Shown: positions 38,025 through 50,254 of the stretch, one piece after another | Layout: every line of letters starts with the position of its first letter | How positions within the stretch are numbered: the first letter of the stretch is position 1 | Origin: Calidifontibacillus oryziterrae | Lineage (GTDB): Bacteria; Bacillota; Bacilli; Bacillales; Bacillaceae_J | Direction of reading: 5' to 3' | Length of the DNA: 64,000 nucleotides | Assembly: GCF_000331575.1 (NCBI RefSeq) | Contig: NZ_ANOK01000003.1 | Coordinates: 186,001 to 250,000 of the forward strand | Notes under the pieces: generated by a model | The model's database searches: none | Seen by the model: only the letters and a program-made list of their open reading frames with translations | What the model was told of the DNA's origin: nothing | Translations under genes and position numbers: made by a program

Positions 38025-38798
38025 ATGTCAATATATCAGCATTTTCGTAAAGAGGAACACGCATTTATTGATCAAGTAACTCAGTGGAGTGAACAGGTTA
38101 AAAAACAATATTCTTATAAATTGCTAGACTTTTTAGATCCGAGGGAGCAGGAAATACTACATAGTATTATTGGTACTAAAGGTGAAGTAAAATGTCGCTT
38201 TTGGGGTGGATTTGAGCATGCAGAACGAAAAAGGGCTATTCTTTTTCCAGAATACTATGAACCTGAAATTGAGGATTTTGAACTTGCATTATTCACGATA
38301 AATTACCCGAGAAAATTTGTAAAACTTGAACATCGAAAAATTCTTGGATCATTAATGGGATTAGGACTTAAACGATCGAAATTTGGGGATATTTTAATTG
38401 GCGATTTAGATGTACAGTTTATAACAATTCAGCAAATAGCTGAATTTGTAAGAGTAAACTTCCATCAAGTCGGTAAAACAAATATTTCAGTTGAGGAAAT
38501 CCCATTCAGAAGTATGGTTATTCCAAATGAAGCATGGCAGGAAATTACAATAACCGTTTCTTCCCTCAGATTGGATGTCATTTTAGCTAATGTCCATCAT
38601 TTATCACGACAAAGAGTCACTCCGTACATTCAAAACAAACTAGTAAAAGTTAATTGGAAAATTATTGAAGATAATTCATATATTTGTCATAAAGGTGATA
38701 CACTTTCATTAAGGGGGTATGGCCGTTGTATGATTAAAGCAATTGAGGGCCAAACAAAAAAAGAAAAATGGCGAATTGTCGTTTTAAAGAAAAAATAA
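38025..38798 (+). CDS. ylmH: S4-domain RNA-binding protein YlmH
   Basis: 257 residues, with an S4 RNA-binding domain in the C-terminal third (about 183-240; LRLDVILANVHHLSRQRVTPYIQNK). The N-terminal part is shared with the family. YlmH binds the 50S subunit and has been implicated in rescue of stalled ribosomes in B. subtilis, which is notable with rqcH in the same window. ATG 38025 gives MSIYQHFRK as in B. subtilis, but AAAGGAG is 14 bases away. An in-frame CTG at 38019 would have ideal spacing. Confidence 0.9.
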   Translation: MSIYQHFRKEEHAFIDQVTQWSEQVKKQYSYKLLDFLDPREQEILHSIIGTKGEVKCRFWGGFEHAERKRAILFPEYYEPEIEDFELALFTINYPRKFVKLEHRKILGSLMGLGLKRSKFGDILIGDLDVQFITIQQIAEFVRVNFHQVGKTNISVEEIPFRSMVIPNEAWQEITITVSSLRLDVILANVHHLSRQRVTPYIQNKLVKVNWKIIEDNSYICHKGDTLSLRGYGRCMIKAIEGQTKKEKWRIVVLKKK

Positions 38799-38890
38799 TT
38801 TCCATTCATGCAGGAATCAAGAAGTAAATGTCGAAAAATAAATAGATATGAAGTTAGCTAAAATATCACGATCCACTGGAGGTGCCATCT

Positions 38891-39388
38891 ATGCCGTTAA
38901 CGCCGTTAGATATTCATAATAAAGAATTTAGTAAAGGTTTTCGTGGCTATGACGAGGATGAAGTGAATGAATTTTTAGATCAGGTTATTAAAGATTACGA
39001 GCTTATTATTCGCGAGAAAAAAGAGCTTGAAGAGAAAGTGAAGGATTTAACCGAGAAAGTTGGTCATTTCTCAAATATTGAGGAAACTTTAAATAAATCG
39101 ATTATTGTTGCTCAAGAAGCAGCAGAGGAAGTTAAAAGAAATGCACATACAGAATCAAAGCTAATTATTAAAGAAGCCGAAAAAAATGCTGACAGAATTA
39201 TTAATGAAGCTCTAAATAAGTCGCGTAAAATTGCGATTGAAATTGATGAGTTAAAAAAGCAATCCAAAGTATTTCGTAATCGCTTTAGAATGTTGATTAA
39301 AGCGCAATTAGAAATGATTGAGAGCGATGATTGGGATCATTTAATGCAATATAATGATGATGAAATCGATGATAACACAGAACAATAA
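38891..39388 (+). CDS. divIVA: septum site-determining protein DivIVA
   Basis: 165 residues: an N-terminal lipid-binding domain starting PLTPLDIHNKEFSKGFRGYD (with the curvature-sensing Phe-Arg tip in KGFRGY), then a long coiled coil to about residue 150 and a short acidic tail. It binds negatively curved membrane at septa and poles, recruits MinJ/MinCD and helps anchor the origin in sporulation. ATG 38891 has GGAGGTG upstream; the in-frame GTG 38882 is within that site. Confidence 0.97.
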   Translation: MPLTPLDIHNKEFSKGFRGYDEDEVNEFLDQVIKDYELIIREKKELEEKVKDLTEKVGHFSNIEETLNKSIIVAQEAAEEVKRNAHTESKLIIKEAEKNADRIINEALNKSRKIAIEIDELKKQSKVFRNRFRMLIKAQLEMIESDDWDHLMQYNDDEIDDNTEQ

Positions 39389-39395
39389 GTAAAGC

Positions 39396-39424
39396 TTGAC
39401 GAACAAGCTCTGATTGCATATAAT
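39396..39424 (+). promoter_or_regulatory. SigA promoter of the ileS leader
   Basis: TTGACG (39396-39401), 17 bp, TATAAT (39419-39424), starting 8 bp after the divIVA stop. This would start transcription near 39431, just before the T-box leader. Confidence 0.82.
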
Positions 39425-39454
39425 CTTTTAACATAAGCTAATTTTAATAAAATA

Positions 39455-39757
39455 ATTTACGATGATAGGGACAGTAATCTTTGCAGTTCATTCTTTAGCG
39501 AGTCAAGGTTGGTGAAAGCTTGATGATTGAGGTAAAGATGAAAATCACCCTTGAGGTCCTGATCGAATCCGACCTGAATAGTAGGATATAGTTGGTAGTA
39601 GGTTTTTGGCGTTTCATTCACGTTACGAATGCTAAAGTGAGTTTTGCTAAGTGCTTTTTATTTATTAATGGAAAATATCCACTTAGAAAGCTAATATGGG
39701 TGGTATCGCGGGAAACCTTCTCGTCCCTTTTTAGGGATTGAGGAGGTTTTTTTTATT
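39455..39757 (+). promoter_or_regulatory. T-box riboswitch (isoleucine) controlling ileS
   Basis: Stem I begins near 39455. On its 3' side GAAAATCACCCTTGAG holds the specifier codon ATC (39544-39546), which reads as Ile. The T-box sequence ATGGGTGGTATCGCGGG is at 39696-39712. Its TGGT pairs with the tRNA acceptor end and implies discriminator A, correct for tRNA-Ile. The terminator stem (about 39714-39746) and eight Ts follow. Uncharged tRNA-Ile should stabilise the antiterminator. Confidence 0.95.
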
Positions 39758-39853
39758 AAAAAGATATGTTAAAGCACGTTGTTGATATTGGTAACAGAAA
39801 AGTTTACCATAGCCTATAAAAAGGGAAAAATCTATGTTATTAGGAGGATAAAT

Positions 39854-42616
39854 ATGGAATACAAAGATACGTTGTTAATGCCAAAAACGGAGTTTCCGAT
39901 GAGAGGTAATTTACCGAAGCGTGAACCAGAAATTCAAGCAAAATGGGAAGAACAAAACATTTATGAAAAGGTTCAAAAACGAACAGAAGGCCGTCCATTA
40001 TTTATTTTGCACGATGGACCACCATATGCAAATGGTGATATCCATATGGGACATGCATTAAATAAAATTATTAAGGACATGATCGTAAGGTTTAAATCGA
40101 TGAGTGGCTATCATGCTCCCTATGTACCAGGGTGGGATACTCATGGTTTACCAATTGAAACAGCACTTACTAAAAGTGGAAAAGTCGATCGTAAAAAAAT
40201 GAGCGTAGCAGACTTTCGCAAACTTTGTGAGGAATATGCTTATGAACAAATTGATCGTCAACGTGAGCAGTTCAAACGGTTAGGTGTTCGCGGTGATTGG
40301 GAGAATCCCTATATCACATTAACAAAAGGGTATGAAGCGCAACAAATTAAAGTTTTTGGAGAAATGGCAAAGAAAGGCTATATTTATAAAGGACTTAAGC
40401 CTGTATACTGGTCTCCATCATCTGAGTCGGCATTAGCAGAGGCTGAGATTGAATATCAAGATAAACGCTCTGCTTCTATTTACGTTGCGTTTTCGGTGAA
40501 GGATGGAAAAGGTAAACTTAGTGGGGATGAAAAAATTATCATTTGGACAACAACCCCATGGACAATTCCTGCCAATCTCGGAATATGTGTTCATCCAGAG
40601 CTAGAATATAGTGTAGTAGAAGTTGATAGCAGTAAATATGTACTAGCTTCTGCATTACTTGAAGAAGTAGCAAAAGTGTTAGAGTGGGAAAATGTTAAAG
40701 TTGAGAAAACATTAAAGGGTACTGAACTTGAAAATGTTGTTGCCTGCCATCCATTCTACGATCGTAACTCAATTGTGATGTGTGGAGAGCACGTCACAAC
40801 CGATGCAGGTACAGGTTGTGTCCATACTGCTCCTGGTCATGGTGAAGATGACTTTGTTGTTGGGAAAAAATATGGATTAGACGTTTTAAGTCCAGTTGAT
40901 GATCGAGGTTGCTTTACAAATGAAGCACCAGGATTTGAAGGAATGTTTTATGATGATGCCAACAAAGAAATTACAAAAAAACTTGAAGATGTAGGAGCTT
41001 TACTAAAGCTAACTTTCATTACTCACTCCTATCCACATGATTGGAGAACGAAAAAGCCAGTCATTTACCGTGCTACTTCACAGTGGTTTGCATCAATTAA
41101 AGATTTTCGCAATGAACTACTACAGGCAATCAAAGAAGTAAAATGGGTTCCTGCATGGGGTGAAACAAGACTATATAATATGATGAAGGACCGTGAAGAT
41201 TGGTGTATTTCGCGCCAGCGTGCGTGGGGAGTACCAATACCAGTATTTTATGGTGAAGACAATGAACCGATTATTACAGATGAGACGATTGAGCATGTTT
41301 CAAATCTTTTTAGAGAGCATGGCTCAAATGTATGGTTTGAAAGAGAAGCTAAGGATTTATTGCCAGAAGGTTTCACATCATCACATAGTCCAAATGGAAA
41401 ATTTACAAAAGAAACTGATATTATGGATGTTTGGTTTGACTCAGGTTCATCTCATCAGGCGGTCTTGGTTGAACGTGAGGGTCTACAGCGCCCTGCTGAT
41501 CTTTATTTAGAGGGATCTGACCAATATCGTGGATGGTTCAACTCTTCGCTATCAACAAGTGTTGCCGTAACAGGTAAAGCACCTTACAAAGGGATTTTGA
41601 GTCACGGTTTTGCACTTGATGGTGAAGGTCGAAAAATGAGTAAGTCACTAGGAAATGTAGTCGTTCCTAATAAAGTTATGCAACAGCTCGGTGCAGATAT
41701 TTTGCGGTTATGGGTTGCATCTGTTGATTATCAATCTGATGTTCGTGTTTCAGATGCCATTTTAAAACAGGTTGCTGAGGTATACAGAAAAATCCGTAAT
41801 ACTTTCAGATTTTTATTAGGGAATTTAGACGACTTCAATCCGGCAGCGGATCAAGTCCCAATAAATGAACTTCGTGAAGTTGATTTGTATATTTTAGTTA
41901 AATTAAATAAAGTCATTCATAAAGTGACTCAAGCATATGAAAATTACGACTTTGCTGAGGTATATCATACTATTAACAATTTCTGTACGATTGAATTAAG
42001 CTCATTCTACCTTGATATTGCAAAGGATGTGCTATATATTGAGCCGGCTAATAGCAAAAATCGTCGAGCAATCCAAACCGTTCTACATGAGTCCTTATTG
42101 GCATTAGTTAAGCTAGTCACACCGATTTTACCTCATACAGCTGATGAAGTATGGACTTATATTCCGAACGTGACAGAAGAAAGCGTACAGCTTGTTGATA
42201 TGCCAAAGGCACAGGTAATAGAAAATTCTAATGCCATTGAAGAAAAATGGGATACATTTATGGAAATTCGCGATGATGTCCTTAAAGCACTTGAAAATGC
42301 ACGAAATGAAAAAATTATTGGCAAATCTTTAACAGCTAGTATTACACTATATCCAAACGAAAAATATAAACAGTTGCTAGAAAATACAAATGATCTTGCA
42401 AAGATGTTTATTGTATCTCAATTAACGATTGCTGGAGAGCAAAAGGAAGCTCCAGATGATGCGCAAGTATTTAACACACTGTCAATCATTGTTAAACCCG
42501 CAGAAGGTGAGACATGTGAACGTTGTTGGGTTGTAACACCAACAGTAGGTGAAGTAAAAGAACATCCGACATTATGTAAAGATTGTGGTACAATCGTTCA
42601 AAAGTATTATGCATAA
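39854..42616 (+). CDS. ileS: isoleucyl-tRNA synthetase
   Basis: 920 residues, class I synthetase. HIGH-type motif HMGH is at 64-67, the CP1 editing domain in the middle ([26 protein letters not shown]), and KMSKS at 594-598. The anticodon-binding domain follows, with a C-terminal zinc finger CERCW...CKDCG. ATG 39854 has TTAGGAGG upstream. In-frame sequence further upstream runs into the leader and is not coding. Bacterial type without the extra mupirocin-resistance features that I can judge by eye. Confidence 0.98.
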   Translation: MEYKDTLLMPKTEFPMRGNLPKREPEIQAKWEEQNIYEKVQKRTEGRPLFILHDGPPYANGDIHMGHALNKIIKDMIVRFKSMSGYHAPYVPGWDTHGLPIETALTKSGKVDRKKMSVADFRKLCEEYAYEQIDRQREQFKRLGVRGDWENPYITLTKGYEAQQIKVFGEMAKKGYIYKGLKPVYWSPSSESALAEAEIEYQDKRSASIYVAFSVKDGKGKLSGDEKIIIWTTTPWTIPANLGICVHPELEYSVVEVDSSKYVLASALLEEVAKVLEWENVKVEKTLKGTELENVVACHPFYDRNSIVMCGEHVTTDAGTGCVHTAPGHGEDDFVVGKKYGLDVLSPVDDRGCFTNEAPGFEGMFYDDANKEITKKLEDVGALLKLTFITHSYPHDWRTKKPVIYRATSQWFASIKDFRNELLQAIKEVKWVPAWGETRLYNMMKDREDWCISRQRAWGVPIPVFYGEDNEPIITDETIEHVSNLFREHGSNVWFEREAKDLLPEGFTSSHSPNGKFTKETDIMDVWFDSGSSHQAVLVEREGLQRPADLYLEGSDQYRGWFNSSLSTSVAVTGKAPYKGILSHGFALDGEGRKMSKSLGNVVVPNKVMQQLGADILRLWVASVDYQSDVRVSDAILKQVAEVYRKIRNTFRFLLGNLDDFNPAADQVPINELREVDLYILVKLNKVIHKVTQAYENYDFAEVYHTINNFCTIELSSFYLDIAKDVLYIEPANSKNRRAIQTVLHESLLALVKLVTPILPHTADEVWTYIPNVTEESVQLVDMPKAQVIENSNAIEEKWDTFMEIRDDVLKALENARNEKIIGKSLTASITLYPNEKYKQLLENTNDLAKMFIVSQLTIAGEQKEAPDDAQVFNTLSIIVKPAEGETCERCWVVTPTVGEVKEHPTLCKDCGTIVQKYYA

Positions 42617-42627
42617 TAATGAACTAG

Positions 42628-42657
42628 AAGGCTGGCCTAAGAGTAGGTCAGCCTTTT
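42628..42657 (+). terminator. terminator after ileS
   Basis: AAGGCTGGCCTA (42628-42639) pairs with TAGGTCAGCCTT (42644-42655) at 11 of 12 positions, with an AGAG loop, then a short T-run. Confidence 0.82.
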
Positions 42658-42783
42658 AATGATAAATAATCTAACTAAAAAATATAACAAAAATTCGCAA
42701 TCAATAGTAAATGTTGCTAGGTTAAAGTACCCTCATTATGTATACAATAAGCTTTACAATTAATAAGGAGGTAACCATAGCAT

Positions 42784-43119
42784 ATGAACGATCATTATCA
42801 TCAGATCAAAACAGAGCTTGAATTAACAAAGCACGAGCTTGAGGATAGATTAGATCGTAGCTATTTTATGGAATTTGGAAATTTTCAATCGGTTGCCACA
42901 TTATATGAACGGGAAAGAAAGTATTTAGTGGATCGGGAAATCTTAGCTGAATTAGAGGACGTGAATCGAGCATTATTAAAAATGGAATTAAATTTATATG
43001 GATTATGTGAAGAAACAGGTCAACAAATTCCCATCGAAAAATTAAAGGTGTTGCCTACTCTTAGAACAATCAAGGAATCAGAAATGATCGGTCAAAATTC
43101 CATATATGTCCGAGCATAA
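42784..43119 (+). CDS. ylyA: DksA/TraR-like RNA polymerase-associated protein YlyA
   Basis: 111 residues, mainly an N-terminal helical hairpin (coiled coil, about 1-75). It is followed by a remnant of the DksA-type finger, YGLCEETGQQIPIEKLKVLPT. Only one of the four zinc cysteines of DksA remains (Cys in YGLC), so the finger is probably metal-free. In B. subtilis YlyA at this locus is reported to affect SigG-dependent transcription and spore germination. ATG 42784 follows AAGGAGGTAACC. It lies between ileS and lspA, as expected. Confidence 0.85.
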   Translation: MNDHYHQIKTELELTKHELEDRLDRSYFMEFGNFQSVATLYERERKYLVDREILAELEDVNRALLKMELNLYGLCEETGQQIPIEKLKVLPTLRTIKESEMIGQNSIYVRA

Positions 43120-43149
43120 TGAGCATGTAATATATATATAAAACTGTTG

Positions 43150-43185
43150 ACGGAAGGACTTCATACATAGTCTTTCCGTTTGTCT
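43150..43185 (+). terminator. terminator after ylyA
   Basis: ACGGAAGGACT (43150-43160) pairs with AGTCTTTCCGT (43169-43179) with one G-T pair and an eight-base loop, then a T-rich but interrupted tail. Confidence 0.75.
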
Positions 43186-43189
43186 ATTG

Positions 43190-43219
43190 TTGTTAAATCT
43201 CTATGGACTGTGCTACAAT
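43190..43219 (+). promoter_or_regulatory. SigA promoter of lspA-rluD
   Basis: TTGTTA (43190-43195), 18 bp, TACAAT (43214-43219) with a TG extension at 43211. It lies directly after the ylyA terminator and 46 bp before lspA. Confidence 0.62.
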
Positions 43220-43264
43220 TTTACAGGGACAATTTTTTTGGACAGTAGGATCGGAGGAACATCG

Positions 43265-43774
43265 GTGATTTATTATATTATTGCTTTAATTGTTATTGTC
43301 ATTGATCAATGGTCAAAGTGGCTTATTGTTAAAAATATGGAACTCGGTGAAAGTATTTCAATTATTGATCATTTTTTTTATTTAACATCCCATCGAAATA
43401 AGGGGGCAGCTTGGGGTATTTTGCAGGGTCAAATGTGGTTTTTCTATATTGTTACTGCCATTGTTATTGTAGCTGTCATTTATTACATATCGAAGATTGC
43501 GAAAAAGCAACCACTATTAGGCTGGGCATTAGGTCTAATCCTTGGCGGTGCAATCGGTAATTTTATCGATCGACTCATTAGAAAAGAAGTGGTAGACTTT
43601 TTTGATTTTTATTTAGATTTTTTCTTTTTTACTTACAATTATCCAATTTTTAATGTTGCGGATTCAGCACTTGTTGTCGGCGTGATATTAATTATTATCC
43701 ATACATTTATTGACAGCAAGAAAGCGAAGGAGTCAGAGCTTAATGGACAAAATACAACTAACGATTACAATTGA
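43265..43774 (+). CDS. lspA: lipoprotein signal peptidase
   Basis: 169 residues, four membrane helices. The two catalytic aspartates are in GNFIDR (Asp102) and FNVADSA (Asp133). The conserved DQWSKW near the N-terminus and the NKGAAWG segment are present. It cleaves prolipoproteins before the lipid-modified cysteine, so it would process the two putative lipoproteins near 57.0 and 61.6 kb. The start is GTG 43265 behind CGGAGGAA. Its last 32 bases overlap rluD. Confidence 0.96.
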   Translation: MIYYIIALIVIVIDQWSKWLIVKNMELGESISIIDHFFYLTSHRNKGAAWGILQGQMWFFYIVTAIVIVAVIYYISKIAKKQPLLGWALGLILGGAIGNFIDRLIRKEVVDFFDFYLDFFFFTYNYPIFNVADSALVVGVILIIIHTFIDSKKAKESELNGQNTTNDYN

Positions 43775-44654
43775 ACAAGATAATGAACGGATTGATAAAG
43801 TTATTTCTATCCTTAATGAGGAATGGTCACGAAGCCAAGTTCAAGGGTGGATTAAAGAAAATTTAGTCACTGTAAATGGTAATACTGTAAAAGGAAACTA
43901 CAAATGCAAGCTAAACGATATGATTACAATTTCGATTCCTGAACCAGAACCATTAGATGTTTTGCCGGAACAAATGGATCTTGATATTTATTATGAGGAT
44001 TCAGATGTGTTAGTTGTTAATAAACCTAAAGGTATGGTTGTTCATCCTGCGCCAGGACATTTAACTGGGACTTTGGTAAATGGATTAATGGCACATTGTA
44101 AGGATTTATCTGGCATAAATGGGGTATTAAGACCTGGAATTGTTCACCGTATTGATAAAGATACATCCGGCTTATTAATGGTAGCTAAAAATGATGTAGC
44201 GCATGAATCATTAGTTGACCAACTCGTTAAAAAGACAGTTGTCAGAAGATATAAAGCGCTTGTACATGGTAATATACCGCATGATAAAGGGACCATAGAC
44301 GCTCCTATTGGACGTGATAAACAAGACAGGCAAAGCATGACGGTTACGGACGAAAATAGTAAGGAAGCAGTTACACATTTTACTGTATTAGAAAGATTTG
44401 ATAATTATACGTTTATTGAATGCAGACTTGAAACGGGAAGAACCCACCAAATAAGGGTTCATATGAAATATATTGGTTTTCCGCTTGTTGGGGACCCTAA
44501 ATATGGACCTAAGAAATCATTAGATTTAAATGGGCAAGCGCTTCATGCAGGAATAATTGGTTTTAACCATCCTAGAACCAATGAATATTTGCAGTTTGAG
44601 GCTCCATTACCATCAGAATTCGAACAAATTTTAAATAAGCTAAGAAAAACATAA
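43743..44654 (+). CDS. rluD: RluA-family pseudouridine synthase (RluD-like, YlyB)
   Basis: 303 residues: an S4 domain at the N-terminus (about 14-65) and a pseudouridine synthase domain with the catalytic motif [10 protein letters not shown] (Asp138), plus [10 protein letters not shown] near the C-terminus. It probably isomerises uridines in helix 69 of 23S rRNA. ATG 43743 lies behind GAAGGAG inside the lspA end, so it is translationally coupled. The exact rRNA positions cannot be told from sequence; the B. subtilis equivalent is YlyB. Confidence 0.93.
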   Translation: MDKIQLTITIEQDNERIDKVISILNEEWSRSQVQGWIKENLVTVNGNTVKGNYKCKLNDMITISIPEPEPLDVLPEQMDLDIYYEDSDVLVVNKPKGMVVHPAPGHLTGTLVNGLMAHCKDLSGINGVLRPGIVHRIDKDTSGLLMVAKNDVAHESLVDQLVKKTVVRRYKALVHGNIPHDKGTIDAPIGRDKQDRQSMTVTDENSKEAVTHFTVLERFDNYTFIECRLETGRTHQIRVHMKYIGFPLVGDPKYGPKKSLDLNGQALHAGIIGFNHPRTNEYLQFEAPLPSEFEQILNKLRKT

Positions 44655-44683
44655 TTGACATTATGAATTAACAGTGTCATAAT
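44655..44683 (+). promoter_or_regulatory. SigA promoter of the pyr operon
   Basis: TTGACA (44655-44660), 17 bp, CATAAT (44678-44683). It begins on the base after the rluD stop codon. The expected start point is near 44690, just before the PyrR attenuator. Confidence 0.82.
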
Positions 44684-44701
44684 TTTCTTAGTAGAATAAT
44701 T

Positions 44702-44829
44702 TGATCCTTTAAATACAGTCCCGTGAGGCTGAGAAGGAGGTCGGATAATGATAAGAGGTGTATTGTACCCTCTTATACGTGCACGCGAGAATACGATCCT
44801 CTCACCAATGCGGTGGGGGGATTTTTTTA
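44702..44829 (+). promoter_or_regulatory. PyrR-controlled attenuator 1 (pyrR leader)
   Basis: The PyrR-binding loop consensus lies at about 44704-44739: ATCCTTTAAATACAGTC, then CCGTGAGGCTGAGAAGGAG. The flanks pair to make the anti-antiterminator. The terminator is ATCCTCTCACC (44796-44806) with GGTGGGGGGAT (44812-44822), followed by seven Ts. UMP-bound PyrR would stabilise the first structure and cause termination. Confidence 0.93.
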
Positions 44830-44907
44830 TGCAACCAGAAACAGAACAACTGTGAGCACAGCCGAAATCGAAGAAGAGTTAAACAACATCAAAGTGAGGT
44901 GAACTAG

Positions 44908-45456
<549 letters not shown>

Positions 45457-45490
45457 TAATAAAAATAGAGTAATCAGGGAGGCAGAAACA

Positions 45491-46810
45491 ATGGCAAATA
45501 ATGATATCGTATTAGACGTAAGAGACGTACCTAAAGTTCCACAGTGGATTTCCCTTAGTATTCAGCATCTATTCGCGATGTTTGGTGCTACAATTTTAGT
45601 GCCTTACTTAGTTGGGTTAAGTCCAGCAGTAGCCTTAATTTCCAGTGGTTTAGCAACACTAGCCTACCTATTTATTACAAAAGGTCAAATACCAGCTTAC
45701 CTAGGGTCATCGTTTGCGTTTATCGCACCAATTATTGCAGCAAAAGCTAGCGGTGGACCGGGGACAGCGATGCTCGTTGGATTTATGGCAGGTCTTATTT
45801 ACGGAATTGTAGCATTGCTCATCAAAAGCTTCGGAGTTAATTGGTTGTTAAATATTTTACCACCAATTGTTGTGGGGCCTGTCATTATGGTTATCGGTTT
45901 GGGTCTTGCAGGAACAGCAGTAAATATGGCAATGAGAATTGATCCAAATGATGCTGCAACATACAGTTCACTCCATTTTTCAGTCGCATTAGTTACTCTA
46001 TTTCTCACGATCATTGCGTCAATGTTCTTTAAAGGGTTTTTCGGAGTTATTCCCGTCTTAATTGGCATCATTGGCGGTTATGTATATGCACTAATTGTAG
46101 GAATTGTTGATTTTTCAGGTGTAAAAGCTGCAGAATGGTTTGCTGCACCAGAATTATTAATCCCCTTCGTTACGTATGCCCCTGAATTGAAATGGGGTGT
46201 AGCACTCGCAATGCTGCCAGTGGTTATTGTTACATTATCAGAAAACATTGGACATCAAATGGTATTAAGTAAGGTAATAAATCGTGACCTACTTAGAAAA
46301 CCAGGTTTGCACCGAGCAATTGCGGGTGACGGGGCAGCTTTAACACTAGCTTCATTAATAGGTGGGCCACCAAATACAACTTACGGTGAAAATATAGGTG
46401 TTCTCGCAATTACAAGAGTATTTAGTGTGTTTGTAATTGGCGGGGCAGCAGTTCTCGCAATTGTGTTTGGTTTTGTTGGTAAAATTAGTGCACTTATTAG
46501 TTCAATCCCTACAAATGTAATGGGTGGAGTCTCGATTCTATTGTTCGGTATTATTGCTTCTTCTGGCTTAAGAATGTTAGTTGATAACAAAGTTGATTTT
46601 AATGAAAAAAGAAATTTAATAATCGCTTCAGTTATACTTGTCATTGGTATCGGTGGTGCATTTATTCAAGTAAGTGAACAAGTTCAAATTTCTGGTATGG
46701 CCTTAGCTGCTATTATCGGAGCTATTTTAAACTTCATATTACCTGGAAGAGAAAAAACTAAAGACCATGATTCTAGCATAGAAGAAAAAAATGTAAATAA
46801 CACACTTTAA
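45491..46810 (+). CDS. pyrP: uracil permease PyrP (NCS2 family)
   Basis: 439 residues, about 14 membrane segments. Typical uracil/xanthine permease motifs are QHLFAMFGATILVP near the N-terminus, the LGSSFAFIAP half-helix, the substrate-site stretch LSENIGHQMVLSKV, and GGPPNTTYGENIG. It imports uracil by proton symport. ATG 45491 follows AGGGAGG; an in-frame ATG at 45443 lies inside the end of pyrR and lacks support. The pyrR-pyrP gap is too short for an attenuator. Confidence 0.95.
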   Translation: MANNDIVLDVRDVPKVPQWISLSIQHLFAMFGATILVPYLVGLSPAVALISSGLATLAYLFITKGQIPAYLGSSFAFIAPIIAAKASGGPGTAMLVGFMAGLIYGIVALLIKSFGVNWLLNILPPIVVGPVIMVIGLGLAGTAVNMAMRIDPNDAATYSSLHFSVALVTLFLTIIASMFFKGFFGVIPVLIGIIGGYVYALIVGIVDFSGVKAAEWFAAPELLIPFVTYAPELKWGVALAMLPVVIVTLSENIGHQMVLSKVINRDLLRKPGLHRAIAGDGAALTLASLIGGPPNTTYGENIGVLAITRVFSVFVIGGAAVLAIVFGFVGKISALISSIPTNVMGGVSILLFGIIASSGLRMLVDNKVDFNEKRNLIIASVILVIGIGGAFIQVSEQVQISGMALAAIIGAILNFILPGREKTKDHDSSIEEKNVNNTL

Positions 46811-46811
46811 T

Positions 46812-49153
<2,342 letters not shown>

Positions 49154-49157
<4 letters not shown>

Positions 49158-50254
49158 AACGACAATTAATTTTAGAAGATGGTACTGTTTTAGTTGGCAA
49201 AGGTTTTGGGAGTATGGAAGAAACGATTGGGGAAGTCGTTTTTAATACAGGAATGACAGGCTATCAAGAGGTTTTATCAGATCCTTCCTATTGTGGACAA
49301 ATAGTAACGTTAACATATCCTTTAATCGGAAACTATGGAATTAATCGTGACGATTTTGAATCTATTTCTCCAGCCATTCAAGGCTTTATCGTGAAAGAAG
49401 CAGCGGCCGCTCCATCAAACTGGCGTAGTAAGGAAACGTTAGATGAATTGTTAAAAAGTAGGAAGATTCCAGGCCTAGAAGGAATTGATACTCGCAAGTT
49501 AACAAGAATTATTCGCCAATATGGTGCATTAAAAGGAGCCATTTGTGGAATGGACGTGAACGTTCAGGCAATGATTGAACGATTGAAAAATGAGCCATTA
49601 CCAACAGATCAGGTTGAAAGAGTTTCAACAAATACAGCATATCCTAGTCCAGGTAGAGGATACCGAGTTGTGTTAGTCGATTTTGGGATGAAGCACGGTA
49701 TTTTACGTGAATTAAACATGCGAAACTGTGATGTTGTTGTCGTTCCATATAATACTACAGCTGAAGAAATTTTAAGGCTTAATCCTGATGGCATTATGCT
49801 GTCAAATGGACCAGGAGATCCAAAAAGTGTTCCTGTAGCGATAAATATGATTCAAGGTGTATTAGGAAAAGCACCGTTATTTGGAATTTGTCTTGGGCAT
49901 CAATTATTCGCTTTGGCTTGTGGTGCTAATACTCGCAAAATGAAATTCGGTCATCGAGGCTCTAATCACCCTGTAAAAAGTCTAGAAACGGGTGTGGTTG
50001 ATATTACTTCACAAAATCATGGCTACACTGTTGAAATGGAATCGATCGAAAATACTCGTTTACAGGTGACGCATATAGCATTGAATGATGGAACTGTTGA
50101 AGGCCTAAAACATATAGACTATCCAGCGTTTACAGTTCAGTATCATCCTGAAGCATCACCTGGACCTGAGGATTCAAACCATTTATTTGATGACTTTATG
50201 AAGCTAATTGAAACATACAAGAAAGAAGGGGAAGACGTATGCCAAAACGTTTAG
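49154..50254 (+). CDS. carA: carbamoyl-phosphate synthase, pyrimidine-specific, small subunit
   Basis: 366 residues (B. subtilis PyrAA), the glutamine amidotransferase subunit supplying ammonia. The N-terminal CPSase domain is followed by a class I GATase domain. The nucleophile is Cys246 in FGICLGHQ, and the His-Glu pair lies in [15 protein letters not shown] 49154 overlaps the pyrC stop by four bases, with AAGGAG in the pyrC end. It overlaps pyrAB by 16 bp. Confidence 0.97.

Noticed and set aside
39779-39853. Upstream in-frame extension of ileS
   Set aside because: Lies after the T-box terminator but has no ribosome binding site and no similarity; the AGGAGG before ATG 39854 decides the start.
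41193-41510. 105-codon plus-strand frame inside ileS
   Set aside because: Overlaps the conserved synthetase core in another frame; no start signal.
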